Shown here: piece after piece, positions 35,272-46,450 of the stretch
Position numbering within the stretch: position 1 is the stretch's first letter
Layout: each line of letters begins with the position of its first letter
Notes under the pieces: generated by a model
Databases searched by the model: none
What the model was told of the DNA's origin: nothing
Seen by the model: only the letters and a program-made list of their open reading frames with translations
Position numbers and translations under genes: made by a program
From: an uncultured Pelagibacteraceae bacterium
GTDB lineage: Bacteria > Pseudomonadota > Alphaproteobacteria > Pelagibacterales > Pelagibacteraceae
Direction: 5' to 3'
Assembly (NCBI GenBank): GCA_902517455.1
Contig: CABYCN010000004.1
Location: 1-48,190 of the forward strand
Length of the DNA: 48,190 bases

Positions 35272-36404
35272 TGAGAAAAAATTTAGGTATATGCTTTTTA
35301 TTTATTTTTACTTTTATCCAGGGGGTAAATTCCTCTGAAAATGATATATATAAAAAAATAGATTTGTTTGGAGAAGTTCTTGAGAAGATAAACAAGGAGT
35401 ACGTGGACGAAATAAATCAATCAGAAAGTATGGACTCTGCCATTAATGGTCTTCTACAATCCTTGGATCCATATTCTGCATATATGTCACCTGAGATTTT
35501 TAATGAGATGCAAACTGAGACCAGTGGTGAATTCGGGGGATTGGGAATAGAAGTAAGTATGGAGTCTGGAGTGGTAAAAGTTATAACTCCTATAGATGAT
35601 ACACCTGCCTCTAAAGCTGGCATTAAAGCAGGTGATTATATTGTAAAAATAAATAATATTCAGGTTCAGGGAAAATCTTTAAGTGAAGCAGTGGAATTAA
35701 TGAGAGGTCCTATCGGTTCAGGAATTGAACTTACAGTTAGGAGAAGAGGAGAAAAAAAGGCACTAATATTTAATGTAATAAGGGAAATTATACAGGTTCA
35801 ATCTGTTAAAGCTGATCTTTTAGAAAAAAATATAGGTTATATTAGATTAACTTCATTTAATGAAAATAGCGATAAACAAATAGAAAAAAAAATCAAAGAC
35901 TTTGAAAAAAATAAAGATGTGACAGCTTATATTTTAGATTTAAGGAATAATCCTGGAGGGCTACTTTCACAAGCTATTAAGGTTTCTGACTTCTTTTTAA
36001 ATAATGGAGAGATCGTTTCGACGAAAAGTAGGAAAGCTTCAGAAAATAGAAAATGGTTTGCTGATCAGGGTGATTTGACTAATGGAAAAACATTAATTGT
36101 ATTAATTAATTATGGATCTGCTTCAGCATCTGAAATTGTGGCAGGTGCTCTTAAGGACCACAAAAGAGCGATTTTAATAGGTGAAAATAGTTTTGGAAAA
36201 GGATCTGTTCAATCTATTATACCTCTAAATAATAAGGGTGCTATTAGGTTAACAGTGGCCAAATATTATCTTCCTTCGGGTAAATCAATTTCAGAGGTTG
36301 GGGTTTCACCAGATATAGAAATTGATGAAGAAACAGATGATTTTATAATTAAAACAGAAACCGATAATCAATTAAATTATGCCATTAAACTCCTTAATGG
36401 ATAA
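35268..36404 (+). CDS. ctpA: carboxy-terminal processing protease (S41 family)
   Basis: 378 residues (377 if the second of two consecutive ATGs is used). A signal peptide of about 22 residues is followed by an N-terminal helical region, a PDZ domain (about 88-170, with G-G-L-G-I-E-V) and the S41 protease core. The catalytic Ser lies in Y-G-S-A-S-A-S-E-I (282-290) and the partner Lys311 in F-G-K-G-S-V-Q. It would cleave proteins from their C-termini in the periplasm and may process envelope or wall-hydrolase proteins. The protein lacks the long C-terminal extension of many homologues (often 430-450 residues). rppH follows without any gap. Confidence 0.93.
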   Translation: MMRKNLGICFLFIFTFIQGVNSSENDIYKKIDLFGEVLEKINKEYVDEINQSESMDSAINGLLQSLDPYSAYMSPEIFNEMQTETSGEFGGLGIEVSMESGVVKVITPIDDTPASKAGIKAGDYIVKINNIQVQGKSLSEAVELMRGPIGSGIELTVRRRGEKKALIFNVIREIIQVQSVKADLLEKNIGYIRLTSFNENSDKQIEKKIKDFEKNKDVTAYILDLRNNPGGLLSQAIKVSDFFLNNGEIVSTKSRKASENRKWFADQGDLTNGKTLIVLINYGSASASEIVAGALKDHKRAILIGENSFGKGSVQSIIPLNNKGAIRLTVAKYYLPSGKSISEVGVSPDIEIDEETDDFIIKTETDNQLNYAIKLLNG

Positions 36405-36881
36405 ATGGAAAATCAATTTAAAAATCTACCTTTTAGAATTGGAGTGGGTATTATCGTTTTAAACAAAAATAATAAAGTTTTTGTTGCTAAAAGAATAGAC
36501 AATCCTAAAAGTTTTTGGCAAATGCCTCAAGGAGGAGTTAATGAGGGAGAAAATTTTTTAACAGCTGCTTATAGAGAGTTAGAAGAGGAAACTAGCATAA
36601 AAAACGTAAAATTAATCCAAGAAATTGATGGTATTTTAACTTACGAACTTCCTGATCATTTATTAGGTATAGTATGGAAAGGTAAATATAAGGGTCAAAA
36701 ACAAAAATGGTTCCTTATGCAATACTTGGGTGATGACAGTGATATAAATGTAAAAACAGATAAACCAGAATTTTTAGAGTGGAAATGGATTGATTTGGAT
36801 ATGATAACCACAGTAGTAGTCAATTTTAAGCTTCATATCTACGAAGAACTTAAGGAAAAAATAAAAAAAATAATTAATTAA
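36405..36881 (+). CDS. rppH: RNA pyrophosphohydrolase (Nudix)
   Basis: 158 residues. F-W-Q-M-P-Q-G-G leads into the Nudix box (43-65) with the catalytic R-E-x-x-E-E pattern (R57, E58, E61, E62); the usual Gly near the end of the box is Ser64. F-R-I-G-V-G-I-I near the start and W-F-L-M-Q-Y-L are typical of RppH/IalA. It removes pyrophosphate from the 5' end of RNAs and so starts decay by RNase E. It begins right after the ctpA stop; its last 8 bp overlap atpC on the other strand. Confidence 0.94.
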   Translation: MENQFKNLPFRIGVGIIVLNKNNKVFVAKRIDNPKSFWQMPQGGVNEGENFLTAAYRELEEETSIKNVKLIQEIDGILTYELPDHLLGIVWKGKYKGQKQKWFLMQYLGDDSDINVKTDKPEFLEWKWIDLDMITTVVVNFKLHIYEELKEKIKKIIN

Positions 36882-37265
36882 TCGATTTTAAAACTTCAAT
36901 TTTTTGATCGACTAAATATTTAAATTGATCATTGTTACTATCCTTATTTAAGTCTTCTTCAGCTTTTTCAAGTAGTTCCTTCAATTTATCTTTTTTTAAA
37001 TCTCTTAAATTAAAAATAGAACTAGTCAAAATTGACAAGTTGTTGTTTTTAAATTCAATTATTCCATCCTCTACATAAAATTTTTCTTCTGTTGATTTTG
37101 TAAAAATTTTAATTATTCCTGGTTTTAGAAAAGATATTATGGGAATGTGATCTTTGAGTATTCCCATTTCACCTTCAAATGCGGGTATTACTACCTCTGT
37201 CACGTCCTCTTTTGAAAGAAAAGATTTTTCAGGATTGACTATTTCAACTTTAAATTCTTCATTCA

Positions 37266-37266
<1 letters not shown>
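36874..37266 (-). CDS. atpC: ATP synthase F1 epsilon subunit
   Basis: 130 residues. The N-terminal beta-sandwich carries the typical V-V-I-P-A-F-E-G-E-M-G-I-L-K-D-H block, followed by the C-terminal helical region (about 88-130). It is part of the central stalk and coupling control. It is last in the atpHAGDC operon; its ATG overlaps the atpD stop by one base, and its 3' end overlaps convergent rppH. Confidence 0.96.
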
Positions 37267-39559
<2,293 letters not shown>

Positions 39560-39565
39560 ATCTTT

Positions 39566-41101
39566 TTAAGATTTTAAATTTCCTTTTAATTGAGTAATTA
39601 CCTCTACAAGTGTTTTCTCCTTATCATCATCAAGTTTTCCTGAGGTTTGAATTGCCTCAATTATCTCTGGTTTTTCTGATTTGCATCTATCAATAATTTT
39701 ATTCTCAAATTCAGCAACATCTTTTAATTCAATATCATCCAAATAACCTTTTACACCACAGAAAACTGATATCACTTGTTCTGCAACAGTCATTGGTGAG
39801 TATTGTTTCTGTTTTAGCAGTTCGGTCAACTTAGAACCTCTATTTAAAAGTTGTTGAGTAGAGGCATCTAAATCAGATCCAAATTGAGCAAACGCTGCCA
39901 TCTCTCTATATTGTGCTAATTCTAATTTCATTGATCCAGAAACTTTTTTCATAGCTTTTGTTTGAGCTGATGATCCAACTCTAGAAACTGATAAACCAAC
40001 ATTTATCGCTGGCCTAATACCTTGGTTAAATAGTTCCGTTTCTAAGAAAATTTGGCCATCTGTTATTGAAATAACGTTTGTAGGAATAAACGCTGATACA
40101 TCTCCACCTTGTGTTTCAATGATTGGTAGTGCTGTCAGTGATCCACCGCCATGTTCGTCACTTAATTTTGCAGCTCTTTCAAGTAGTCTGCTATGTAAGT
40201 AAAATACATCTCCTGGATATGCTTCTCGGCCTGGTGGTCTCCTTAAGAGAAGAGACATTTGTCTATAAGCGACAGCTTGCTTTGATAAATCATCATAAAT
40301 AATTAATGCATGCATTCCGTTATCTCTAAAGTATTCACCCATAGCACATCCTGTATATGGCGCTAAAAATTGTAAGGGTGCAGAGTCAGATGCTGTAGCT
40401 GCAACAATAGTTGTATAGTCCATTGCGCCAGCTTCTTCTAATGTCTTTTGAATTTGTCTAACAGTTGATCTTTTTTGTCCAACTGCAACATATATACAAT
40501 ACAATTTTTGTTTTTCGTCGCCAGACTCATTTATTTTTTTTTGGTTGATAATTGCATCTACTGCGACAGCAGTTTTTCCAGTTTGTCTATCACCAATAAT
40601 TAATTCCCTTTGACCTCTGCCAATTGGAACCAAACTATCAATTGATTTCAATCCAGTTTGCATTGGTTCACTGACTGATTGTCGAGGGATGATACCTGGC
40701 GCTTTAACTTCTACTCTAGTCTTTTTTACGCTCTTACTTAATGGTTCTTTACCATCAATAGGATTACCCAAACCATCAACTACTCTTCCTAATAATTCTT
40801 TGCCTACAGGAGTATCAACAATGCTTCCAGTTCTTTTTACCACATCGCCTTCTTTTATATTCCTGTCATCGCCAAAAATTACAGCCCCGACATTTTCACT
40901 TTCTAAATTTAGCGCCATACCTTTCGATCCATCAGCAAACTCTACCATTTCTCCAGCTTGCACATTGTCAAGGCCATAAATCCTAGCAATACCATCTCCG
41001 ACCGATAAAACTTGTCCGACTTCTGTAACCTCAGTTTTACCACCGAAGTTTTTAATTTGTTCTTTTAATATTTTTGTAACTTCTGACGGATTAATTTCCA
41101 T
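39566..41101 (-). CDS. atpA: ATP synthase F1 alpha subunit
   Basis: 511 residues. Nucleotide-binding [18 protein letters not shown] and [11 protein letters not shown], with the regulatory region [22 protein letters not shown]-x-A-Q. It is the non-catalytic nucleotide-binding subunit carrying the arginine finger. It starts immediately after the atpH stop with no spacer. Confidence 0.99.
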   Translation of the reverse strand: MEINPSEVTKILKEQIKNFGGKTEVTEVGQVLSVGDGIARIYGLDNVQAGEMVEFADGSKGMALNLESENVGAVIFGDDRNIKEGDVVKRTGSIVDTPVGKELLGRVVDGLGNPIDGKEPLSKSVKKTRVEVKAPGIIPRQSVSEPMQTGLKSIDSLVPIGRGQRELIIGDRQTGKTAVAVDAIINQKKINESGDEKQKLYCIYVAVGQKRSTVRQIQKTLEEAGAMDYTTIVAATASDSAPLQFLAPYTGCAMGEYFRDNGMHALIIYDDLSKQAVAYRQMSLLLRRPPGREAYPGDVFYLHSRLLERAAKLSDEHGGGSLTALPIIETQGGDVSAFIPTNVISITDGQIFLETELFNQGIRPAINVGLSVSRVGSSAQTKAMKKVSGSMKLELAQYREMAAFAQFGSDLDASTQQLLNRGSKLTELLKQKQYSPMTVAEQVISVFCGVKGYLDDIELKDVAEFENKIIDRCKSEKPEIIEAIQTSGKLDDDKEKTLVEVITQLKGNLKS

Positions 41102-41659
41102 TTATGCCTCTAACATTCTATTTTCAATTTGAAGTAATTTATTTTTAATTGAAGTATCGAACATGGTACTTCCAATTTGGATTATCAAACCCCCTATTAA
41201 ACTTTCGTCATGCTTGTAGTTTAATTTTATTTTTGAACTAAAATTTTGGGTTAGCTCCTCTGTAATTTTTGTTATTTCATCACTTGATAAATTTTTTGCT
41301 GATCTTAATTCAGCTTTAATTTCACCTCTTTTTTTTGAACAAATTTCAATAAAACTTTTAAGAATACGCTCAAGGTAAAAAAAACGTCTTTTTTGAATTA
41401 AAAAATTTAAAAAATTTTTAAATAAGGTATGAAATTTATAATTTTCCATAATCTTATTTATAATTTTTAACAAGTCTTCTTTGTCTGTAGTTGGATCTTT
41501 AATTAAATTAAAAAAATCATCACTTTGACTTATTAAATTAATTATACATAAAGATTGATCCTCTATCTGGCTTAATAAGTTATTTTCTTCCGAAAGTTCA
41601 TAAAGCGCAAGAGAATACCTTTCAGCTGACGTTATTGAAAATTCTGTGTTTGTGCTCAA
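41102..41659 (-). CDS. atpH: ATP synthase F1 delta subunit
   Basis: 185 residues if translation starts at the TTG at 41659, which has AGGG six bases upstream (complement of 41666-41669) and puts the conserved S-A-E-R-Y-S-L-A-L-Y-E-L block near the N-terminus as in other AtpH. The open frame extends to a TTG at 41698 (198 residues), but that start has no ribosome-binding site. The C-terminal half includes D-E-S-L-I-G-G-L-I-I-Q-I-G and D-T-S-I-K-N-K-L. It is the peripheral-stalk connector on top of F1. The membrane F0 genes are not here, as is usual for alphaproteobacteria. Confidence 0.92.
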   Translation of the reverse strand: MSTNTEFSITSAERYSLALYELSEENNLLSQIEDQSLCIINLISQSDDFFNLIKDPTTDKEDLLKIINKIMENYKFHTLFKNFLNFLIQKRRFFYLERILKSFIEICSKKRGEIKAELRSAKNLSSDEITKITEELTQNFSSKIKLNYKHDESLIGGLIIQIGSTMFDTSIKNKLLQIENRMLEA

Positions 41660-41702
41660 CTTAATCCCTACATGTTGTTGAAAATTATTTAAAACCAAGA
41701 TT

Positions 41703-41731
41703 TAATTAACATATGACCATTATGTCTTCAA
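41703..41731 (-). promoter_or_regulatory. possible promoter for the atp operon
   Basis: On the minus strand TTGAAG (41731-41726) and TAATTA (41708-41703) are 17 bp apart, giving a start near 41696 and a leader of about 37 nt before the atpH TTG. The spacer between priA and atpH is 107 bp, the longest within this minus-strand block, so an internal promoter is reasonable. The boxes are imperfect and the region is A/T-rich. Confidence 0.3.
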
Positions 41732-41766
41732 GTAGCACATTCAATCAAAAGTATGATTTTCTAGGT

Positions 41767-43722
41767 TTAATTGAAGTTAATTGGATCAACATCAACTGAA
41801 AGTTTTATTCCTGGTTGAAATTTGTATTTTGAGATTGATGATGCTAGGGAATTTTGCAATTTTAATGTTTTTTCTCCTCTTATCAACAGCCTAATTCTAT
41901 ATTTTCTTTTTAATCTAAAAATCGGGGCACTTACCGGACCAAGGATTTTTCCAGGTAATTTATTTTCAATAAAAATTTTTAATTTGTATCCCTCTTTTTC
42001 CAGTTTTTCCTCATTTTCACCAGTTAGAATTAAAGAAATAAATCTTTGAAATGGTGGTAGCTTATTTTTTTTTCTTATATCTAATTCCCTATTTAAAAAA
42101 ATGTCTGGATTAGTGTTAGTCAAATCTGAAATCATTTTAGTATTATGATTAAAAGTTTGAAAATATACTGTTGCAGGTTTACCTGTCCTACCTGCTCTGC
42201 CTGAGAGCTGATGGTATAATTGTAAGTTTTTCTCTGCAGTTCTTAAATCGTGCCCTTGTGAAGAAAGATCAATATCAACAACAACAATACAATTTAAACT
42301 GGGAAAATGAAAACCTTTAGAGATTAATTGTGTTCCAACTAAAATTTCAACATCATTATTAATTATTTTTTCTAATTTTACACTTGAGTCTTTTTTGTTC
42401 ATTGTATCACTTGAAAAAATTTCAATTTTTTTTGATGGAAAATTTTTTTTTACTTCTTCTGATATTCTTTCAACACCTGGACCACAAAAGATAATTTCAC
42501 ACTCACCATCTTTAACACATATCCTCTTTAAAGAGGCTTTAAAACCACAATAATGACATAACAAATTACTTTTATTTTTATGATAAACTAAATTAATTGA
42601 ACAGTTTGGGCAGGAGTAACTTTTGAAACATTTGTTACAAATTACATGCGGTGAAAATCCCCGTCTATTTAAAAAAAATAATACTTGATCATTTTTGTTA
42701 AGATGAAAATTTACTTTATCTATTATTTTTTTTGAAAGCCAAGACTGTTTTTCTAATTTTGTTTCATTAAGATTAATTATTTCAAAATTTGGCATTGCAG
42801 CATTTTGATAACGCTGCTTTAGTCTAGAAATACTATATTTCCCTTTTTTAATATTTTCGAATGTTTCAATTGATGGAACAGCGGTTACTAAGTTGATAGG
42901 AATATTCTCAAATGAAGCTCTTGAGATAGCCATATCTCTAGCATTATAAGTGATACCCTCATCTTGTTTGTAAGATTGATCATGTTCTTCATCCACGATG
43001 ATTAAACCTAACTTTCTAAAGGGCAAAAATAACGATGATCTTGCGCCAATCACAACTTTAATTTCTCCAGTTGCAACCCCACTCCAAATAAGTTTTTTCT
43101 TTTTTTTTGAAACCCCTGAGTGCCAAACTGCTGGAATAATTCCAAAAAATTCTGTGAATTTTTTTTCAAATTGACTTGTTAAACCTATTTCAGGCAACAA
43201 AATTAAACCTTGCAAACCCTTGTTCATAATCTCTTTAAGAGCTGAAAAATATACTATGGTTTTTCCTGAACCTGTTGTACCCTGAAGAACATGTACCCTA
43301 AATTCTTCATTAGAAATATTCATTTTTTTAAGAGATTTGTTTTGTTCCTCTGAAAGTAATGGTGAATTTTTCTTAATATTTTTGTCAAAAATTTCATAAG
43401 CATCTTTTTGGAGCCTTTCTACAGCATTACTGCTTAATAAAAGTAATTTTAAAACCATACCCTTTGGAATCATGTTATATTCTGCAAACCAATTAAGAAA
43501 TTTAATGGTTGTTTTCTTTAATGGAGAGACATCTAGTTTTTTTAAAACATTTTTTACTTTAAATTTTTTATTATTTTTTTTTTCAAATTCATCCCAAACG
43601 ACACCTGTTATTTTAGACTTGCCAAAAGGTACAACAACATAATCTCCTATTTTTAATTTAAGCTGACTTTCATAAGTAAAAGGATGATTAAATATGTTTG
43701 GTAAGAGAATCGGTACTTTCAT
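41767..43722 (-). CDS. priA: primosomal protein N' (replication restart helicase PriA)
   Basis: 651 residues, shorter than E. coli PriA (732). N-terminal DNA-binding region (1-105), Walker A G-T-T-G-S-G-K-T (148-155), D-E-E-H (244-247), and helicase motifs through R-A-G-R-T-G-K-P. The zinc-binding insert has Cys at 362, 365, 371, 374, 389, 392, 402 and 408; the last pair is C-x5-C instead of the usual C-x2-C. It reloads DnaB at stalled forks. It lies between lpdA and the atp operon, as in many alphaproteobacteria, 22 bp after lpdA. Confidence 0.96.
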   Translation of the reverse strand: MKVPILLPNIFNHPFTYESQLKLKIGDYVVVPFGKSKITGVVWDEFEKKNNKKFKVKNVLKKLDVSPLKKTTIKFLNWFAEYNMIPKGMVLKLLLLSSNAVERLQKDAYEIFDKNIKKNSPLLSEEQNKSLKKMNISNEEFRVHVLQGTTGSGKTIVYFSALKEIMNKGLQGLILLPEIGLTSQFEKKFTEFFGIIPAVWHSGVSKKKKKLIWSGVATGEIKVVIGARSSLFLPFRKLGLIIVDEEHDQSYKQDEGITYNARDMAISRASFENIPINLVTAVPSIETFENIKKGKYSISRLKQRYQNAAMPNFEIINLNETKLEKQSWLSKKIIDKVNFHLNKNDQVLFFLNRRGFSPHVICNKCFKSYSCPNCSINLVYHKNKSNLLCHYCGFKASLKRICVKDGECEIIFCGPGVERISEEVKKNFPSKKIEIFSSDTMNKKDSSVKLEKIINNDVEILVGTQLISKGFHFPSLNCIVVVDIDLSSQGHDLRTAEKNLQLYHQLSGRAGRTGKPATVYFQTFNHNTKMISDLTNTNPDIFLNRELDIRKKNKLPPFQRFISLILTGENEEKLEKEGYKLKIFIENKLPGKILGPVSAPIFRLKRKYRIRLLIRGEKTLKLQNSLASSISKYKFQPGIKLSVDVDPINFN

Positions 43723-43744
43723 ATCTAAATAATATGAAAATATA

Positions 43745-45145
43745 TTAAGAGTGTATTGCTCTTTTATCTACTGATAATGCTGCTTCTTTGACAGCCTCAG
43801 AGAAAGTAGGATGAGCATGGCAAGTTCTAGCTATATCCTCTGAACTAGCACCAAATTCCATAGCAACACCTATTTCAGCAATTAATTCTCCCACATGAGG
43901 ACCGATTAAATGAGCTCCAAGAACTTTATCGGTCTTTTTATCGGCTAAAATTTTTACAAAACCCTCTGCATCATCAATTGCTTTAGCTCTGGAGTTCGCC
44001 ATAAAAGAAAACTTACCAATTTTATAATCGATATTTTTTTCTTTTAGCTGCTCTTCAGTTTTCCCAATAGATGCAACTTCTGGAGTTGTGTAAATTACTC
44101 CTGGAATAGTATCATAATTGACATGACCTGACTGGCCGGCAATATTTTCTGCAACCGCAATTCCCTCATCCTCAGCTTTATGAGCCAACATTGGTCCTGC
44201 TATTACATCGCCTATAGCAAAAACATTGTCCAGATTAGTTTGAAAACTCTTGTTAGTTTTTACTCTTTTTTTTTCATCTAGTTCAATTCCAACTTTTTCA
44301 AGATTAAGTCCATTAATATTTGGTTTTCTACCTACAGAAATTAGTACCACATCGCTTTCAAAATCTTTTAAAGTACCATCTTTATCTTTCGTTGATACAA
44401 TAACACCTGTATTATTTTTCTCAATTTTTTCAACTTTATGCTGCATGTGAAAATTAATTTTTTGTTTCTTTAGAATTTTCATAAACTCCTTTGAAATTTC
44501 TTTATCCATGCCTGGAGTTATATGATCTAGAAATTCAATGACATGAACTTCTGTGCCAAGTCTAGACCAAACTGATCCCATTTCCAGTCCAATATAACCT
44601 CCTCCCACAACAATCATTTTTTTTGGCACTTTCTCAAATTCCAAAGCACCTGTAGAGGAAACAATAACTTTTTCGTCAAAATTGACACCTGGTAGTGATA
44701 CTGGTACAGATCCTGTTGCAATAATTACTTTATCAGTTTGGATAGAGATTTCATTTTTTTTATCATCTTTGATAGAGATTTCGTTTTTTGATTTAAAGCT
44801 TCCAATTCCCTTGAAATAAGTCACATTATTTTTCTTTAATAAAAACTCCACTCCTTTGGTTAAAACAGTAACTGCTTTATCTTTATTTTTCATCATTTTT
44901 GGTAAATTGAGTTTTATTTCACCAATTTCGATACCCTTATTGGACAAATGTTGAGCTTTATGAAATTCCTCTGATAAATTTAATAAACTTTTTGAAGGAA
45001 TACATCCAACATTTAAACAAGTTCCTCCTAGTGAACCTCTAGACTCAATGCACGCAGTTTTAAGACCCAGTTGCGCTAGTCTAATTGCACAAACATAGCC
45101 CCCTGGACCACCACCAATAACTACTGCTTGAAATTTTTCTAACAT
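43745..45145 (-). CDS. lpdA: dihydrolipoyl dehydrogenase (E3)
   Basis: 466 residues. FAD loop G-G-G-P-G-G-Y (11-17), redox-active disulfide C43-L-N-V-G-C48-I-P-S-K, NAD loop G-G-G-Y-I-G-L-E, second FAD motif A-I-G-D-V, and the C-terminal H-A-H-P-T-F-S-E with the catalytic His. It reoxidises dihydrolipoyl groups for the 2-oxoglutarate dehydrogenase complex encoded just upstream, and possibly for other complexes. A ten-codon internal duplication lies near residues 119-138. It begins right after the sucB stop. Confidence 0.98.
   Translation of the reverse strand: MLEKFQAVVIGGGPGGYVCAIRLAQLGLKTACIESRGSLGGTCLNVGCIPSKSLLNLSEEFHKAQHLSNKGIEIGEIKLNLPKMMKNKDKAVTVLTKGVEFLLKKNNVTYFKGIGSFKSKNEISIKDDKKNEISIQTDKVIIATGSVPVSLPGVNFDEKVIVSSTGALEFEKVPKKMIVVGGGYIGLEMGSVWSRLGTEVHVIEFLDHITPGMDKEISKEFMKILKKQKINFHMQHKVEKIEKNNTGVIVSTKDKDGTLKDFESDVVLISVGRKPNINGLNLEKVGIELDEKKRVKTNKSFQTNLDNVFAIGDVIAGPMLAHKAEDEGIAVAENIAGQSGHVNYDTIPGVIYTTPEVASIGKTEEQLKEKNIDYKIGKFSFMANSRAKAIDDAEGFVKILADKKTDKVLGAHLIGPHVGELIAEIGVAMEFGASSEDIARTCHAHPTFSEAVKEAALSVDKRAIHS
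44731..44790 (-). repeat. 30-bp tandem duplication inside lpdA
   Basis: Two copies of a 30-bp unit (44731-44760 and 44761-44790), each holding GATAGAGATTTC followed by a T run on the plus strand, encode K-N-E-I-S-I twice in the protein. The 19-20 bases at the 3' part of each unit are nearly identical, the rest diverged. It keeps the frame and lies in the surface hairpin before the first NAD-domain motif. Confidence 0.7.
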
Positions 45146-46444
45146 TTAAATATCTAAAAATAACCTTCTTGGATCTTCTAAATTTTCTTTTAACATTTTT
45201 AAGAATGAAACAGACTCTTTACCATCAATAATTCTATGATCATATGAAAGTGCTAAGTACATAATTGGTCTGATCTTGATTTCTCCATCAATTACTATTG
45301 GTCTATCCACGATATTATGCATTCCTAATACTCCTGATTGAGGTAAATTTAATATTGGAGTCGAAAGCATTGAACCATAAACACCACCGTTGCTTATAGT
45401 AAAAGTTCCTCCTTGTAAATCTTCAATTGATAGTTGACCATTTTTTGCTTTTTCAGAAGTTTTTTTAATATTCTTTTCTATGTCTGCAAAAGATAATTCA
45501 TCCGCATTTTTAAGAACAGGAACCACTAAGCCCTTGTCAGTGCCAACTGCAAAACTTATGTTATAATAATTTTTATAGATGATTTCATCACCCTCTATTT
45601 CAGCATTAACTGCTGGGAAGTTTTTTAAAGCTACAACACACGCTTTAACAAAAAATGACATAAATCCTAATTTAATTCCATATCGATTTTGAAAATCTTC
45701 TTGGTTTTCTTTTCTCATTTCAATAATATTTGTCATATCAACTTCATTAAAAGTAGTTAATAATGCTGCTCTCTCTTGAGCTTGTTTTAATCTTTTTGCA
45801 ATCGTCTGTCTCAATCTAGTCATTTTAATTCTCTCTTCATGACCATACTTAACTTTTCTTTGCGAGGGAGGAGGATTAGCTCCCATTAAACTAATTAAAT
45901 CCCCCTTTAAAACTCTGCCATCCTTCCCACTTCCTTTGATCGATTGAATATTGATTTTATTTTCAGCAACGATCTTCCTTACAGCTGGGGATAAAGTTTG
46001 ATTATTTTTTTTATCTTCATCTTCTCTTTCATCTTCAATTTCGTTGGTAAGAATTAAGGGTTTTTCCTCTTTTTCTTCTTCTTCTGTAATTTTTTCTTCA
46101 AAAATTTTAGGATCTTCTTTTTGTTTTTCAGTTTTTAAATTTATTACATTGTTCTCAAGTATTGATGGTTCAATTTTTTTTACTATTTCACCTTGATTGT
46201 TTAAAATCTTTTCAGATACTGATCCTAGAAGAGAGCCAACCTCAACAACTGAACCATCCTTAGAATTAATAGCTGATAAAACTCCTGACACTGGTGAAGG
46301 AACTTCTAAATTGACTTTATCTGTTTCTAATTCAACAATTGGTTCATCTGCTTCAACTTTGTCTCCTTCATTTTTTAACCATTTTGAAACAGTTGCTTCA
46401 GTTATACTTTCTCCAAGTGTTGGCACTAAAATTTTTTCACTCAT
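45146..46444 (-). CDS. sucB: dihydrolipoyl succinyltransferase, E2 of 2-oxoglutarate dehydrogenase
   Basis: 432 residues. Lipoyl domain 1-78 with the modified Lys43 (E-T-D-K-V); a charged Glu/Lys-rich linker (about 105-148); peripheral-subunit-binding domain at 150-185 (L-S-P-A-V-R-K); catalytic acyltransferase domain to the end with His403 and Asp407 in D-H-R-I-I-D-G. It transfers the succinyl group to CoA and forms the complex core. The segment F-N-E-V-D-M-T-N is typical of succinyl- rather than acetyl-transferases. It lies 6 bp after sucA. Confidence 0.97.
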   Translation of the reverse strand: MSEKILVPTLGESITEATVSKWLKNEGDKVEADEPIVELETDKVNLEVPSPVSGVLSAINSKDGSVVEVGSLLGSVSEKILNNQGEIVKKIEPSILENNVINLKTEKQKEDPKIFEEKITEEEEKEEKPLILTNEIEDEREDEDKKNNQTLSPAVRKIVAENKINIQSIKGSGKDGRVLKGDLISLMGANPPPSQRKVKYGHEERIKMTRLRQTIAKRLKQAQERAALLTTFNEVDMTNIIEMRKENQEDFQNRYGIKLGFMSFFVKACVVALKNFPAVNAEIEGDEIIYKNYYNISFAVGTDKGLVVPVLKNADELSFADIEKNIKKTSEKAKNGQLSIEDLQGGTFTISNGGVYGSMLSTPILNLPQSGVLGMHNIVDRPIVIDGEIKIRPIMYLALSYDHRIIDGKESVSFLKMLKENLEDPRRLFLDI

Positions 46445-46450
46445 TATTAT

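Noticed and set aside
41660-41698. Longer AtpH N-terminus starting at the TTG at 41698
   Set aside because: It adds 13 residues unlike other delta subunits and has no Shine-Dalgarno, whereas the TTG at 41659 does.
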